From NCBI GenBank assembly GCA_910584185.1, contig CAJTYC010000043.1, positions 1-20,180 of the forward strand: a stretch of DNA of 20,180 nucleotides, in the 5' to 3' direction. The position numbers and the translations under genes were made by a program. This DNA is from an uncultured Muribaculaceae bacterium (lineage in GTDB: Bacteria > Bacteroidota > Bacteroidia > Bacteroidales > Muribaculaceae). Below the pieces are notes generated by a model that was not told the DNA's origin, did no database searches, and saw only the letters and a list, made by a program, of their open reading frames with translations. How positions within the stretch are numbered: position 1 is the stretch's first letter; every line of letters begins with the position of its first letter. This document shows positions 13,642 through 20,180 of the stretch, piece by piece.

Positions 13642-14394
13642 CTACTTCATAAAGCCCTTTGCGCGGAGCAGATTTAGGAATGTGCCGCTGAACTCCTCGT
13701 TCATGGCACGTGGATAGCGCACGTCGGTAAATACTTGCGCAAGTGTCTCCTTACCGTTCTCCTCCACGTACTTGCGGTTGGGCGCATATTCATCCTTTGC
13801 CTTGAAAAGTTCTATCACTTCTTCGTCGGAATCGCGGCGATATGCTCCGTCGTGGCGCACGGCACGGAGCGGCAGCCGTTCGGTCTCCTCCCCCTCACCG
13901 TCGGGCCATCCCATAGTGATGCAAGCCACCGGCACACAAAGCTCAGGCAAGTGCAAAATCTCCGAAATCTTGTCAGCGTTATATGTCACGGTGCCCAAAT
14001 AGCAAGTGCCCAAGCCAAGACTTTCGGCTATCGCCACGATCTGCTGTGCGTAAATAGTGGCATCAGACATGGCCGACATGAAGGAGAGCAGGTTGTCGTA
14101 ACCGGGGTCGGCATTGCTAAGCCGGCACCACCGGGTGAACCGTGCATAGTCGGCACATACAGTCAGCACAACCGGTGCGCCGGTCACCATAGGCTGGTTG
14201 AAATGAGCCGGTGCGAGGTCTGCTTTCTCGGAGGCTGTGCGGCTTACCACCACACTGTAGAGCTGCATGTTGCCGCATGTCGGCGCACGCATGGCAGTCT
14301 CCAAAATATCGTCGAGCAACTCATCGCTGACTTCGCGGTCGCTATATCGGCGCACTGTGCGGCGATTGCGAAATTTTTCCAGTTCTTTATGCAT
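13642..14394 (-). CDS. Nitroreductase family protein (FMN-dependent NAD(P)H oxidoreductase)
   Basis: The 250-residue protein has the nitroreductase layout. KFRNRRTVRRYSDREVSDEL binds FMN phosphate at the N-terminus. APTCGNMQLYSVVV and the central GLGTCYLGTVTYNADKISEILHLP follow, and a final segment GKETLAQVFTDVRYPRAMNE resembles the NfsA/FRP-type C-terminal extension. It likely reduces nitro compounds, quinones or flavins in the cytoplasm using NAD(P)H. The frame opens at 14451, inside the preceding gene, but the ATG at 14394 is chosen. It gives MHKELEKFRNRRTVRRYS, the usual family start, and removes translation of the 14-bp repeats. It lies 40 nt after the peptidase stop, probably on the same transcript, and ends at a hairpin. 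Confidence 0.9.
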   Translation of the reverse strand: MHKELEKFRNRRTVRRYSDREVSDELLDDILETAMRAPTCGNMQLYSVVVSRTASEKADLAPAHFNQPMVTGAPVVLTVCADYARFTRWCRLSNADPGYDNLLSFMSAMSDATIYAQQIVAIAESLGLGTCYLGTVTYNADKISEILHLPELCVPVACITMGWPDGEGEETERLPLRAVRHDGAYRRDSDEEVIELFKAKDEYAPNRKYVEENGKETLAQVFTDVRYPRAMNEEFSGTFLNLLRAKGFMK

Positions 14395-14400
14395 AAGAAA

Positions 14401-14428
14401 TGATATTTGATATCTGATATTTGATATC
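14401..14428. repeat. 14-bp tandem duplication (TGATATTTGATATC)
   Basis: Two perfect copies (14401-14414 and 14415-14428) sit in the gap between the peptidase stop and the nitroreductase start. Each copy contains the palindrome GATATC. This may be part of a dispersed Bacteroidales intergenic repeat. No regulatory role is evident. Confidence 0.75.
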
Positions 14429-14434
14429 TGAAGT

Positions 14435-15886
14435 TTAGTTTTCAGGTGCAAACATTGGGTCCCATGCCGGCAGCAGGGTAGGCTTCTGCTTCAATATCTT
14501 GAGCACCTGAGGTGTGGCATATTTCTTGTCGATAACCAGGCGGAACATATATTCGTCAAACCAGGGGTCGGTCATGATAAGGTGGCCGTTGTTGGGGCCG
14601 TCGCCCCAGCTGTTCTCCACCATCCACTTGCGGGGCTTGCCATCGGCATCGAGGTCAACGGCCACAAGGGTCATGGCGTGAGATGATGCGCTGGCAAATG
14701 TGCGGATACGGTCGGCCTTGTCCATGCCGAATTTCACGCCCATCAGCGATTCGTAATCAAAGCCCGACGGGTCGAGCACACCACGGTTGCGGTCGAGATA
14801 TTTACCCACGTCGCATGAGAAATACATCATCGTTGAGTCTTTGATCGACTCTATCGCCATCTTCTTGATATCCTCCACAGGAAGGTTCACGTAAGTCCAG
14901 TTACTGCCATCGTAGGTGTGACGGTCGTAGTCTATCTCATAGAGTTTGCCGTAGGGACGCGACGGGTCGTTCATCAGCATCACGTAACCTTTTTGCAGGT
15001 CATTGCCGGCAAATTCTTCATAAAATGACTTCGGTGTGTAAGTCTTGGTGCTGACAACATCACCCTTTGAATCGCGGCGTGTCCATGTGAACTCAGCCGG
15101 TGGCTCGCCGAGGGTCACTGCGAGCATCCTGTATACCTCACCGAGCATTTGCTCCTTGCGCTCAGCCATTTTCTTCGCTCCGGCCTTGGCAGCGTGCATG
15201 CGGCGAAGTTCAAGGGCGTCCTCGCGCAGTTTCAACGCCACCAAGTTGCTGAGGCGGGAGGTATTTTCTGCCGAGAATGACTCGTTCATCACATCTGCCG
15301 GCACCACGCCATATTTCATAATCAGGTCAGCCACACCGGTAAACTGCCCTCCGTCGCTAAGAGGGTTGCGGAAGAGCCATTCCACCATCTTGTGGTCCAT
15401 CGGCTTGTCGGCGGTGTCGATTATCCCTTGCAGAAAGAGGTTGGACTTCTCGAGCTGGTCGTAGAAGAAGTTGTAGGCCTGCGACAGTTTCAGCTCACCA
15501 AGGTCATTCTTGGCCATCATCTGAGAGCGGAGCACGTTGAGTCCGGTGAAGAGCCAGCAACGGCCCGAACGCTTCTGGTCGGTTATACCTTTAGACTTGA
15601 CGCGGTGAGAGAAATTGGTATCGAAGCCGTTGCGCGAGTCGGCATCAACGGCAAGCACATCGATAGAAGTGCCGGCAAGCGCATTGCGCAGTGCCTTAGA
15701 CGACGCATCAGCACGGTAAGCCTTCTGAAACGACTCTAACATGGCCGGTGAGACACCCTTGCAATCGGCAGCACAAGTCTGCGACTTATGATTGTCAGAC
15801 GCAGAGGCAGAAAAAGAGAGAGAAGATCCGCAAGCCAAGAAGGCAGCGGCAAGCATAAGCATGCGAGATGAAGAGAAACGGTTCAT
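14435..15886 (-). CDS. Exported C1 family peptidase, aminopeptidase C / bleomycin hydrolase type
   Basis: The 483-residue protein carries a signal peptide (RMLMLAAAFLACGSSLSFSASA, about 8-29). A papain-like bleomycin-hydrolase domain follows: Q104 and catalytic C110 in QKRSGRCWLFTGLN, H403 in SSHAMTLVAV and N425 in VENSWG. Conserved ELKLSQAYNFFYDQLEK and GGQFTGVADLIMKYGVVP also support the family. It should trim N-terminal residues from peptides. Family members from Gram-positives and eukaryotes are cytoplasmic, while Bacteroidetes forms such as this are exported and probably work in the periplasm. A lipobox-like LACG lies early in the signal, so lipidation is possible but weakly supported. 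A perfect promoter precedes the gene, and the nitroreductase gene follows. Confidence 0.92.
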   Translation of the reverse strand: MNRFSSSRMLMLAAAFLACGSSLSFSASASDNHKSQTCAADCKGVSPAMLESFQKAYRADASSKALRNALAGTSIDVLAVDADSRNGFDTNFSHRVKSKGITDQKRSGRCWLFTGLNVLRSQMMAKNDLGELKLSQAYNFFYDQLEKSNLFLQGIIDTADKPMDHKMVEWLFRNPLSDGGQFTGVADLIMKYGVVPADVMNESFSAENTSRLSNLVALKLREDALELRRMHAAKAGAKKMAERKEQMLGEVYRMLAVTLGEPPAEFTWTRRDSKGDVVSTKTYTPKSFYEEFAGNDLQKGYVMLMNDPSRPYGKLYEIDYDRHTYDGSNWTYVNLPVEDIKKMAIESIKDSTMMYFSCDVGKYLDRNRGVLDPSGFDYESLMGVKFGMDKADRIRTFASASSHAMTLVAVDLDADGKPRKWMVENSWGDGPNNGHLIMTDPWFDEYMFRLVIDKKYATPQVLKILKQKPTLLPAWDPMFAPEN

Positions 15887-15915
15887 GATAAAAAAGAGGT
15901 ATTACATTTCACCCC

Positions 15916-15947
15916 CAAAGATAATCAAAAACCGCGACATCGGCAAA
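15916..15947 (-). promoter_or_regulatory. Bacteroidetes-type promoter of the C1 peptidase gene
   Basis: On the minus strand TTTG (15944-15947), 20 nt, then TATCTTTG (15916-15923) match the consensus. The start site should fall near 15909, giving a leader of about 23 nt. Confidence 0.78.
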
Positions 15948-15959
15948 CGCTATGTCTGA

Positions 15960-15985
15960 AATCAGTCTAATGGAATCAGTCTAAT
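15960..15985. repeat. 12-bp direct repeat (AATCAGTCTAAT)
   Basis: Copies at 15960-15971 and 15974-15985 lie between the peptidase promoter and the MITE. They may be slippage products or binding-site halves. Otherwise the 275-nt gap before the metallopeptidase gene holds only the promoter and the MITE. Confidence 0.5.
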
Positions 15986-16002
15986 ATTGTAAAGAGCGTT
16001 TA

Positions 16003-16161
16003 GAGCCCATCTCATAAAAATTTTGCCCATAGGACTCGCAGAGTTGAGTCGATTTTAGTGCCTGGCTGAAAGGCGCAACCTTTCGGTTGCAACTGAAAGT
16101 CAGGTGCTAAAAGCGGCCAACTCTGCGAGTCCTATGGGCAAAATTTTTATGAGATGGGCTC
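16003..16161. mobile_element. 159-bp MITE with perfect 44-bp terminal inverted repeats
   Basis: Positions 16003-16046 and 16118-16161 are perfect reverse complements of each other, beginning GAGCCCATCTCATAAAAA. TTA flanks both ends (16000-16002 and 16162-16164), consistent with a 3-bp target duplication. The 71-nt interior is also folded: TTTTAGTGCC opposite a near complement, and GCAACC-TTTC-GGTTGC at the tip. The whole element could form one long hairpin. It has no coding capacity and presumably depends on a transposase elsewhere. The right TTA is the stop codon of the metallopeptidase gene. It is related to 6816-6873. Confidence 0.88.
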
Positions 16162-17031
16162 TTAGTTGTAAGGGCCGTGGGTGAAGGTGTCGCCGCCGGC
16201 GGGGTTGCCGGTCTTCAGGCCTTTGGTGAGCCATTCCACTCGCCAGGCGCTTCGGCCGTGGTTGAACGATTCGGGCATCTCGCGTCCGTAGGCTTTCTTC
16301 TGCAGGTAGTCGTCGCCTATCTTGGAGGCGGCGTTGATGGCGTTTTCCACGTCGCCCGGCTCTATTGAGCCGAACATCTCATTGTCGGTGTGTCCCCACA
16401 CTCCGGCGTAGTAGTCAGCCTGGAGTTCGAGGCATACACTCACTTTGTTGGCCTCGGCCTCAGGCAATTGGGCCATGGTGTTGTGGGCTTGGTCGAGTGT
16501 GCCGAGCAGATATTGCACGTGGTGTCCCACTTCGTGAGCTATGACATAGGCGTAGCAGAAATCTCCCGAAGCCCCTATGTCGCGTTGCATCGTCTTGAAG
16601 AAGTCGAGGTCGATATATACAGTCTGGTCGGCCGAGCAATAGAATGGCCCGACCTGAGCTGTGCCTTGACCGCAGCCGGTCTGTATCGAACCGCTGTAAA
16701 TCACCATCTGCGGAGGCTTGTATTCACCCCAGCCTTGCTCGCGGAATATCTTGGTCCATACATCTTCAGTGCCGGCCAATACCTTCGACGACAGGTCGTA
16801 AAGTCTCTGGTCTTCCGCATCAAGTTGTCGGGTGGTCTGTTCGGTGCCTCCATTCTGTTGCAGTGAGTTGAAGGCTACACGAGCCACATCGCCCATGTCA
16901 CCGCCGGAGAAAAGAGTAATCACCGCGGCCACGATGACACCCACGATGCCACCGCCGATGCCGAGCGCCTTGCCCGACACCCCTCGCCGATCCTGTATGT
17001 TGCCGCTTCCGCGTCGTCCGTCAAGTCTCAT
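16162..17031 (-). CDS. Neutral zinc metallopeptidase, YpfJ/KPN_02809 family
   Basis: The 289-residue protein starts with a basic Arg/Gly-rich segment (MRLDGRRGSGNIQDRRGVSG), as in YpfJ proteins. One membrane helix follows (LGIGGGIVGVIVAAVITLF, about 23-41) and then an extracytoplasmic domain. That domain carries the zinc motif HEVGH (166-170; H166, E167, H170) and a downstream LELQADYYAGVWGH that should supply the third ligand. PFYCSADQTVYIDLDFF is another family block. Substrate is unknown. The stop codon TAA (16164-16162) coincides with the target duplication of the adjoining MITE, so the element sits flush with the end of the gene without altering the protein. It diverges from the histidine kinase gene with 91 nt between start codons. 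Confidence 0.93.
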   Translation of the reverse strand: MRLDGRRGSGNIQDRRGVSGKALGIGGGIVGVIVAAVITLFSGGDMGDVARVAFNSLQQNGGTEQTTRQLDAEDQRLYDLSSKVLAGTEDVWTKIFREQGWGEYKPPQMVIYSGSIQTGCGQGTAQVGPFYCSADQTVYIDLDFFKTMQRDIGASGDFCYAYVIAHEVGHHVQYLLGTLDQAHNTMAQLPEAEANKVSVCLELQADYYAGVWGHTDNEMFGSIEPGDVENAINAASKIGDDYLQKKAYGREMPESFNHGRSAWRVEWLTKGLKTGNPAGGDTFTHGPYN

Positions 17032-17096
17032 ATCTTATCAACATCTTTTTTTTACGATTGTTGCACAATTGAGTCGGACTCTAAATATTTTTTGGT

Positions 17097-17104
17097 TATT
17101 TTTG
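17097..17104 (+). promoter_or_regulatory. -7 promoter box of the histidine kinase gene
   Basis: TATTTTTG matches TAnnTTTG about 19 nt before the ATG at 17123. No TTTG is at the ideal upstream distance; only a weak ATTG lies further away. The predicted leader is very short. Confidence 0.5.
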
Positions 17105-17122
17105 CAAAAACAATCTTATTAT

Positions 17123-18967
17123 ATGGACACAAGGTTTAATCGCTTTCTTATCCTCTCTTTGCTGACGGTAGTGTTGGCTGCTGTCGGATGCGACCGCAGA
17201 CATGATGTAGCTGTCGGTGCAGGGGAGTATGATGGTTTGGTGCATCGTGCGGATTCGCTCATCGACATCGCTCCCGATTCGGCACTGTTGCTCTGCCGTG
17301 ACTTTTTCGATTCTTATCCGGTATCTGACGATTCGCTCTATGCGACGGCGAAACTGGTAGAGGGTAATGCCTATTTTTCTATCGGAGACCTCGATGAGGC
17401 CAAGAAGGCAATGGGCCTGGCCAAGAGTCTCGCTTCGCAGATGGGCGACAAGTATACGCTAATCAATGCCACCGCTGACCTCGGTGTGGCCATGCGCGTG
17501 TCACAGCAGCCAGACTCCGCCCTGAAACTCTATAATGAAGCCCTCGCTTTGATCGGTGATGAGGATTATCTCGATGAGAAGGCCCATCTGCTCACTTCGA
17601 TGGCTGTGCTGTATGCCAACACCGGTCACCTCGATGAGGCGCGCGATTATGCCGATAGGGCCGTGAAGGCTGCGCGCGAATCAAAAGACCCTGATTTGAT
17701 AATGTATGCCAACTCACAGGCCGGTGCCATCTACAATCTCTTAGGCAATCCGGCCAAGGCCTTGCAACTTACGCATGAGGCTATGGCCGATGCCAAGCGG
17801 CAAAACTTGCCGCGCTATGAGATGAAGACATTGGGCCATATGATTGATATACATCTCAAGGATGGCAATATGGATTCGGTGGAGTTTTATCTGCGGCGTG
17901 GCGAAGCACTTGCAAAGCAGTTCCCGGAGACTTCGGTGGAAGGTCTAGGTTTTCTGGAGGAGAAGTATGTGGCGTTGGCGGCTATGGGGAGATACCGCGA
18001 AAGTCTGGAGATACAGCGGCATTTGCAGACCCTACGTTCCTCGGCACCGACTTTCATGCCCGCCGAGAAACTTTGGCTCCGCATGGCGAGAAATTACCGT
18101 GGCTTGAACCTCGGCGACAGTGCAGCGGTTTGTTATGAAAGGGCATTCGAGATGGCCGACAGTCTGAGAGGAGAGGATACTGACCGTCAGCTGAGCCAAT
18201 TCTACGCCCTCTTCCAAACCACAGAGAAGGAACTCGCCCTTGCGAGCATGGAACGCCGCAAGGCTCGCTCCGATATGTGGCTCGCAATAGCCGTAGGCAT
18301 ATTGTTGGCTATGATTGCATTGCTCGTTGCGGCTGTAATGTATATCCGTGCGCGTAAGCGTAACGAGAAACTGAGGCTCCTGCAGAGTCACCTCAATGGA
18401 GTGGAGCAGGAACGTGGACGCCTGGCCAAGGACTTGCACGATGGCATTTGCAATGACCTGTATGGCATAGAGATGCTTCTGCAGACCGACACCGACCGCG
18501 AGTCGCTGCTCGCCGATGTGGAGCGTATCCGCATGGATGTGCGCCGCATATCGCATGAGATGATGCCCCCTATGATAAGTGAGGTGGGTCTTGCCGAGGC
18601 CATAGATGGCATGGTGAGGAAACTTGCTCATTCAGTACCCGATGTTGAATTTGATGTAGTTTACACTCCCTCCGAGGGGTGGGAGCGTGTGCCGGTGGCA
18701 AAGGCTTATGCCCTTTATCGTATATGTCAGGAACTATTGGGCAATGTATTGAAGCATTCGAGACCAAGTAGTGTGCATATAAACTTGCATCGCGACAGCC
18801 GTAATGTGGAGCTGACTATAAGCAACGACGGCACGCCACACGACGCTGATGCCAAAGGTGATGGCATAGGGGTTGATTCGGTGAGGGAGAGGCTTGCGGC
18901 TATTGGTGCTTCGGCCAGTGGTTTGCCTTTTTCTGATAAAATAACGGTTACCTGTGGCCTTGATTAG
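17123..18967 (+). CDS. Lipoprotein-type TPR sensor histidine kinase (HisKA_3/NarX-like)
   Basis: The 614-residue protein begins with a signal peptide ending in a lipobox (LLTVVLAAVGC, lipidated Cys about 22). TPR-like repeats follow (about 40-370; GDLDEAKKAMGLAKSLA and GHLDEARDYADRAVKAA are typical). One membrane helix spans about 385-410 (MWLAIAVGILLAMIALLVAA). The kinase core then has AKDLHDGICNDLYGIEML with phospho-acceptor H439, N541 in QELLGNVLKHSRPS and a G-box at about 579-584 (GDGIGV). The TPR sensor should face the periplasm, anchored at both ends. The frame opens at 16832, but the ATG at 17123 is chosen because the signal peptide starts there and the extra residues are antisense to the metallopeptidase. 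Its partner is the response regulator at 19221. Confidence 0.93.
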   Translation: MDTRFNRFLILSLLTVVLAAVGCDRRHDVAVGAGEYDGLVHRADSLIDIAPDSALLLCRDFFDSYPVSDDSLYATAKLVEGNAYFSIGDLDEAKKAMGLAKSLASQMGDKYTLINATADLGVAMRVSQQPDSALKLYNEALALIGDEDYLDEKAHLLTSMAVLYANTGHLDEARDYADRAVKAARESKDPDLIMYANSQAGAIYNLLGNPAKALQLTHEAMADAKRQNLPRYEMKTLGHMIDIHLKDGNMDSVEFYLRRGEALAKQFPETSVEGLGFLEEKYVALAAMGRYRESLEIQRHLQTLRSSAPTFMPAEKLWLRMARNYRGLNLGDSAAVCYERAFEMADSLRGEDTDRQLSQFYALFQTTEKELALASMERRKARSDMWLAIAVGILLAMIALLVAAVMYIRARKRNEKLRLLQSHLNGVEQERGRLAKDLHDGICNDLYGIEMLLQTDTDRESLLADVERIRMDVRRISHEMMPPMISEVGLAEAIDGMVRKLAHSVPDVEFDVVYTPSEGWERVPVAKAYALYRICQELLGNVLKHSRPSSVHINLHRDSRNVELTISNDGTPHDADAKGDGIGVDSVRERLAAIGASASGLPFSDKITVTCGLD

Positions 18968-18984
18968 AGGGTAGGCAGTAGGGC

Positions 18985-19013
18985 GCAGTCACGGAAAACC
19001 GTGACTGCTTTTT
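18985..19013 (+). terminator. Intrinsic terminator after the histidine kinase gene
   Basis: GCAGTCACGG (18985-18994) pairs perfectly with CCGTGACTGC (18999-19008) around an AAAA loop and is followed by T5. It ends the kinase transcript before the response regulator, so the two genes are probably not one simple operon. Confidence 0.92.
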
Positions 19014-19026
19014 ACTCCATAAAATG

Positions 19027-19034
19027 TAATTTTG
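19027..19034 (+). promoter_or_regulatory. -7 promoter box for the response regulator gene
   Basis: TAATTTTG matches TAnnTTTG 14 nt after the kinase terminator. No matching TTTG lies at -33, where the terminator stem is. If used, the leader would be about 180 nt and would contain the whole inverted-repeat element. Confidence 0.45.
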
Positions 19035-19038
19035 CATA

Positions 19039-19220
19039 AAGTAGGTGTTCAATTTAATTTTATATTTTATTTGCTTGAGTTTTTGAGATGATTTGTCAAG
19101 CGGAAGAAAGCGCATAGCGGGCTATGTAATTGATGAAGATTGGCAAAGCATCCAAAAAGACAAGTATAGAAAATATAAAAAGAAAAAACATTTACTTACA
19201 ATTAAATTGAATACCTACTT
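19039..19220. mobile_element. 182-bp inverted-repeat (MITE-like) element abutting the regulator start codon
   Basis: The outer 21 bases at 19039-19059 (AAGTAGGTGTTCAATTTAAT and one more) match the reverse complement of 19200-19220 at 20 of 21 positions. Weaker pairing continues inward (TTTATATTTTA against AAAATATAAAA), with a small CATAGC-GG-GCTATG hairpin at 19113-19126. It has no coding capacity and no obvious target duplication. It fills the space between the promoter element and the ATG at 19221, so it could be a non-autonomous element or a leader structure. Confidence 0.65.
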
Positions 19221-19886
19221 ATGGATGAAATTAAGACACATCGAGCATATTCAGGCTTAACTATTCTTGTGGTGGATGATCATGAACTGGTGTTGCGTGG
19301 CATCAAGCAGATTCTTGAAAACTCTTTCCCCACCTCTACTATCATAACGGCAAGTACCGGCGAGGAGTCGATAAAGATGATGCGTAGCTGTAAGGTCGAC
19401 GTTATTTCGGTAGATTTGGAATTGCCCGATATGTCAGGTTTCAATCTTATTGACCATGTGCGTGCCAATTATCCGGATACAAGCATCCTTGTCAATACTG
19501 TGCATGATGAGATATGGACTGTGAAGCGTCTCACGGAGCGGAGTGTGGAGGGGATAATATTCAAGAGCGCGAGGGCTGATGATTATGTAGAGGCGATAAA
19601 GACGATTCTTGATGGTGGCACTTTCTACGATTCCGGGGCGCGGCTGCTCATGAAGTCGATACGCAACGAGAGGGCGGATGAGTCCAGCCTGTCGATGCGC
19701 GAGATAGATGTGTTGCGTCTGATAGCTGATGGACTCAACACAGAGCAGATTGCGGTGAAGCTTGGCGTGAAGGCAAATACTATAGAGACCCATAGGCGTC
19801 ACTTGCTCGAGAAGCTCGACGTGCGCAACAGCGCCGAGCTCGTGCGCCGCGCTATATCAAGCGGCATAATCTCACCCATCGGCTAA
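19221..19886 (+). CDS. NarL/FixJ-type response regulator
   Basis: The 221-residue protein has a receiver domain (about 14-132) with acidic pair D19-D20 (LVVDDHELV), phospho-acceptor D65 (VISVDLELPDMSG), T93 and K115 (GIIFKSA). A LuxR-type HTH follows at about 150-215 (LSMREIDVLRLIADGLNTEQ then VKANTIETHRRHLLEKLDV). It should be phosphorylated by the histidine kinase at 17123-18967 and bind DNA. The ATG at 19221 directly follows the inverted-repeat element and has no clear Shine-Dalgarno sequence. The kinase-regulator gap of 253 nt with a terminator suggests separate transcription. Target genes are unknown. Confidence 0.94.
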   Translation: MDEIKTHRAYSGLTILVVDDHELVLRGIKQILENSFPTSTIITASTGEESIKMMRSCKVDVISVDLELPDMSGFNLIDHVRANYPDTSILVNTVHDEIWTVKRLTERSVEGIIFKSARADDYVEAIKTILDGGTFYDSGARLLMKSIRNERADESSLSMREIDVLRLIADGLNTEQIAVKLGVKANTIETHRRHLLEKLDVRNSAELVRRAISSGIISPIG

Positions 19887-19899
19887 AGCCTTGTCTTTT

Positions 19900-20067
19900 G
19901 GTCGTCGGTGGCGCCTCTTCTCTACCGGATGCTATGCACCGACTATTTTCACGCGAAGCCTTATATGGTCCGGCGCAGCCGGATATATGTAGCGAAGCGA
20001 CCCTGTCTTAATCAATAAGAGCAGCAAAGCTGCATCGCGCACCGAGGGGTGAGGAGGTGCTGACGAT
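19900..20067. repeat. GC-rich palindromic element, long diverged variant (copy 3)
   Basis: The ends match copies 1 and 2: GTCGTCGGTGGCGCCTC at the left, and GCATCGCGCACCGAGGGGTG then AGGAGGTGCTGACGA at the right. The middle is about 70 nt longer. It contains its own hairpin (TCCGGC-GCA-GCCGGA, about 19968-19983) and segments such as GTAGCGAAGCGACC not seen in the other copies. The arms are more degenerate. It follows the response regulator stop by 13 nt and may serve as its transcription end. Confidence 0.75.
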
Positions 20068-20167
20068 AAAATTGATATTAACCTTAATTACTCATTTTAA
20101 TCTCTTACTCGGCCTCAGTCTGTTATTATAGGTCGCGCACAAAGTATATGTGCATTTTAATGTGATT

Positions 20168-20175
20168 TAATTTTG
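20168..20175 (+). promoter_or_regulatory. Possible -7 promoter box for a gene beyond the window
   Basis: TAATTTTG matches TAnnTTTG at the right edge. No TTTG is at the proper upstream spacing. The stretch 20068-20180 shows no gene otherwise. Confidence 0.3.
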
Positions 20176-20180
20176 GTTGA

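Noticed and set aside
16832..17122. Upstream extension of the histidine kinase by 97 codons
   Set aside because: Antisense to the metallopeptidase gene and would bury the lipoprotein signal peptide internally.
19039..19220. Leader before the response regulator considered as a riboswitch
   Set aside because: No known aptamer core was recognised, and the terminal inverted repeat better fits a MITE-like element; left open as a leader structure.

Overview
The window looks like a chromosomal segment of a Bacteroidales bacterium, probably a gut Muribaculaceae or Prevotella-like relative. Three kinds of evidence support this. Four genes are preceded by a complete Bacteroidetes-type promoter (TTTG, then 19-20 nt, then TAnnTTTG). 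The protein families are typical of the group: a long PurF-type amidotransferase, a four-helix-bundle suffix protein, a secreted protein with a short Por-like C-terminal tail, and TPR-based membrane regulators. Shine-Dalgarno sequences are weak or absent. The genus is inference. No rRNA, tRNA, CRISPR array or intact transposase was seen.

Layout. 82-3112: convergent purine genes, a PurF-type amidotransferase (+) and purC (-), separated by a perfect 18-bp hairpin. 3143-5116: one AT-rich secreted-protein gene (+) bracketed by two near-identical GC-rich palindromic elements. 5117-6800: a lipoprotein/TPR/membrane/HTH regulator (-) broken by one extra base in a C7 run. 6816-6873: a short MITE-like element. 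6884-8201: a tightly coupled four-gene operon (-) with a membrane-anchored SPFH-tail protein, a DUF3791 protein, a DUF3990 ADP-ribosyltransferase-like protein and a second DUF3791 protein. 8302-12514: a SWIM/SNF2 ATPase followed by an RluA-type pseudouridine synthase (-). 12656-13282: a four-helix-bundle protein (+) with a repeat tail. 13296-13574: a small ORF that looks like a deletion scar joining the start of a HipA-like kinase gene to the end of a DUF3037 gene. 13642-15886: a nitroreductase and an exported bleomycin-hydrolase-like peptidase (-). 16003-16161: a longer MITE of the same family as 6816-6873. 16162-17031: a YpfJ-like zinc metallopeptidase (-). 17123-19886: a two-component pair, a lipoprotein-TPR histidine kinase and a NarL-type response regulator (+), split by a terminator, a new promoter element and a 182-bp inverted-repeat element. 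19900-20067: a longer variant of the GC-rich palindrome.

Much of the window is housekeeping. The unusual content is the density of small dispersed inverted-repeat elements that touch gene boundaries (a stop codon within a target duplication, a start codon abutting a terminal repeat), the compact ADP-ribosyltransferase/DUF3791/SPFH-tail operon, and the two-gene deletion fossil. No database search was possible. Family assignments come from recognisable motifs and should be read at the stated confidence.
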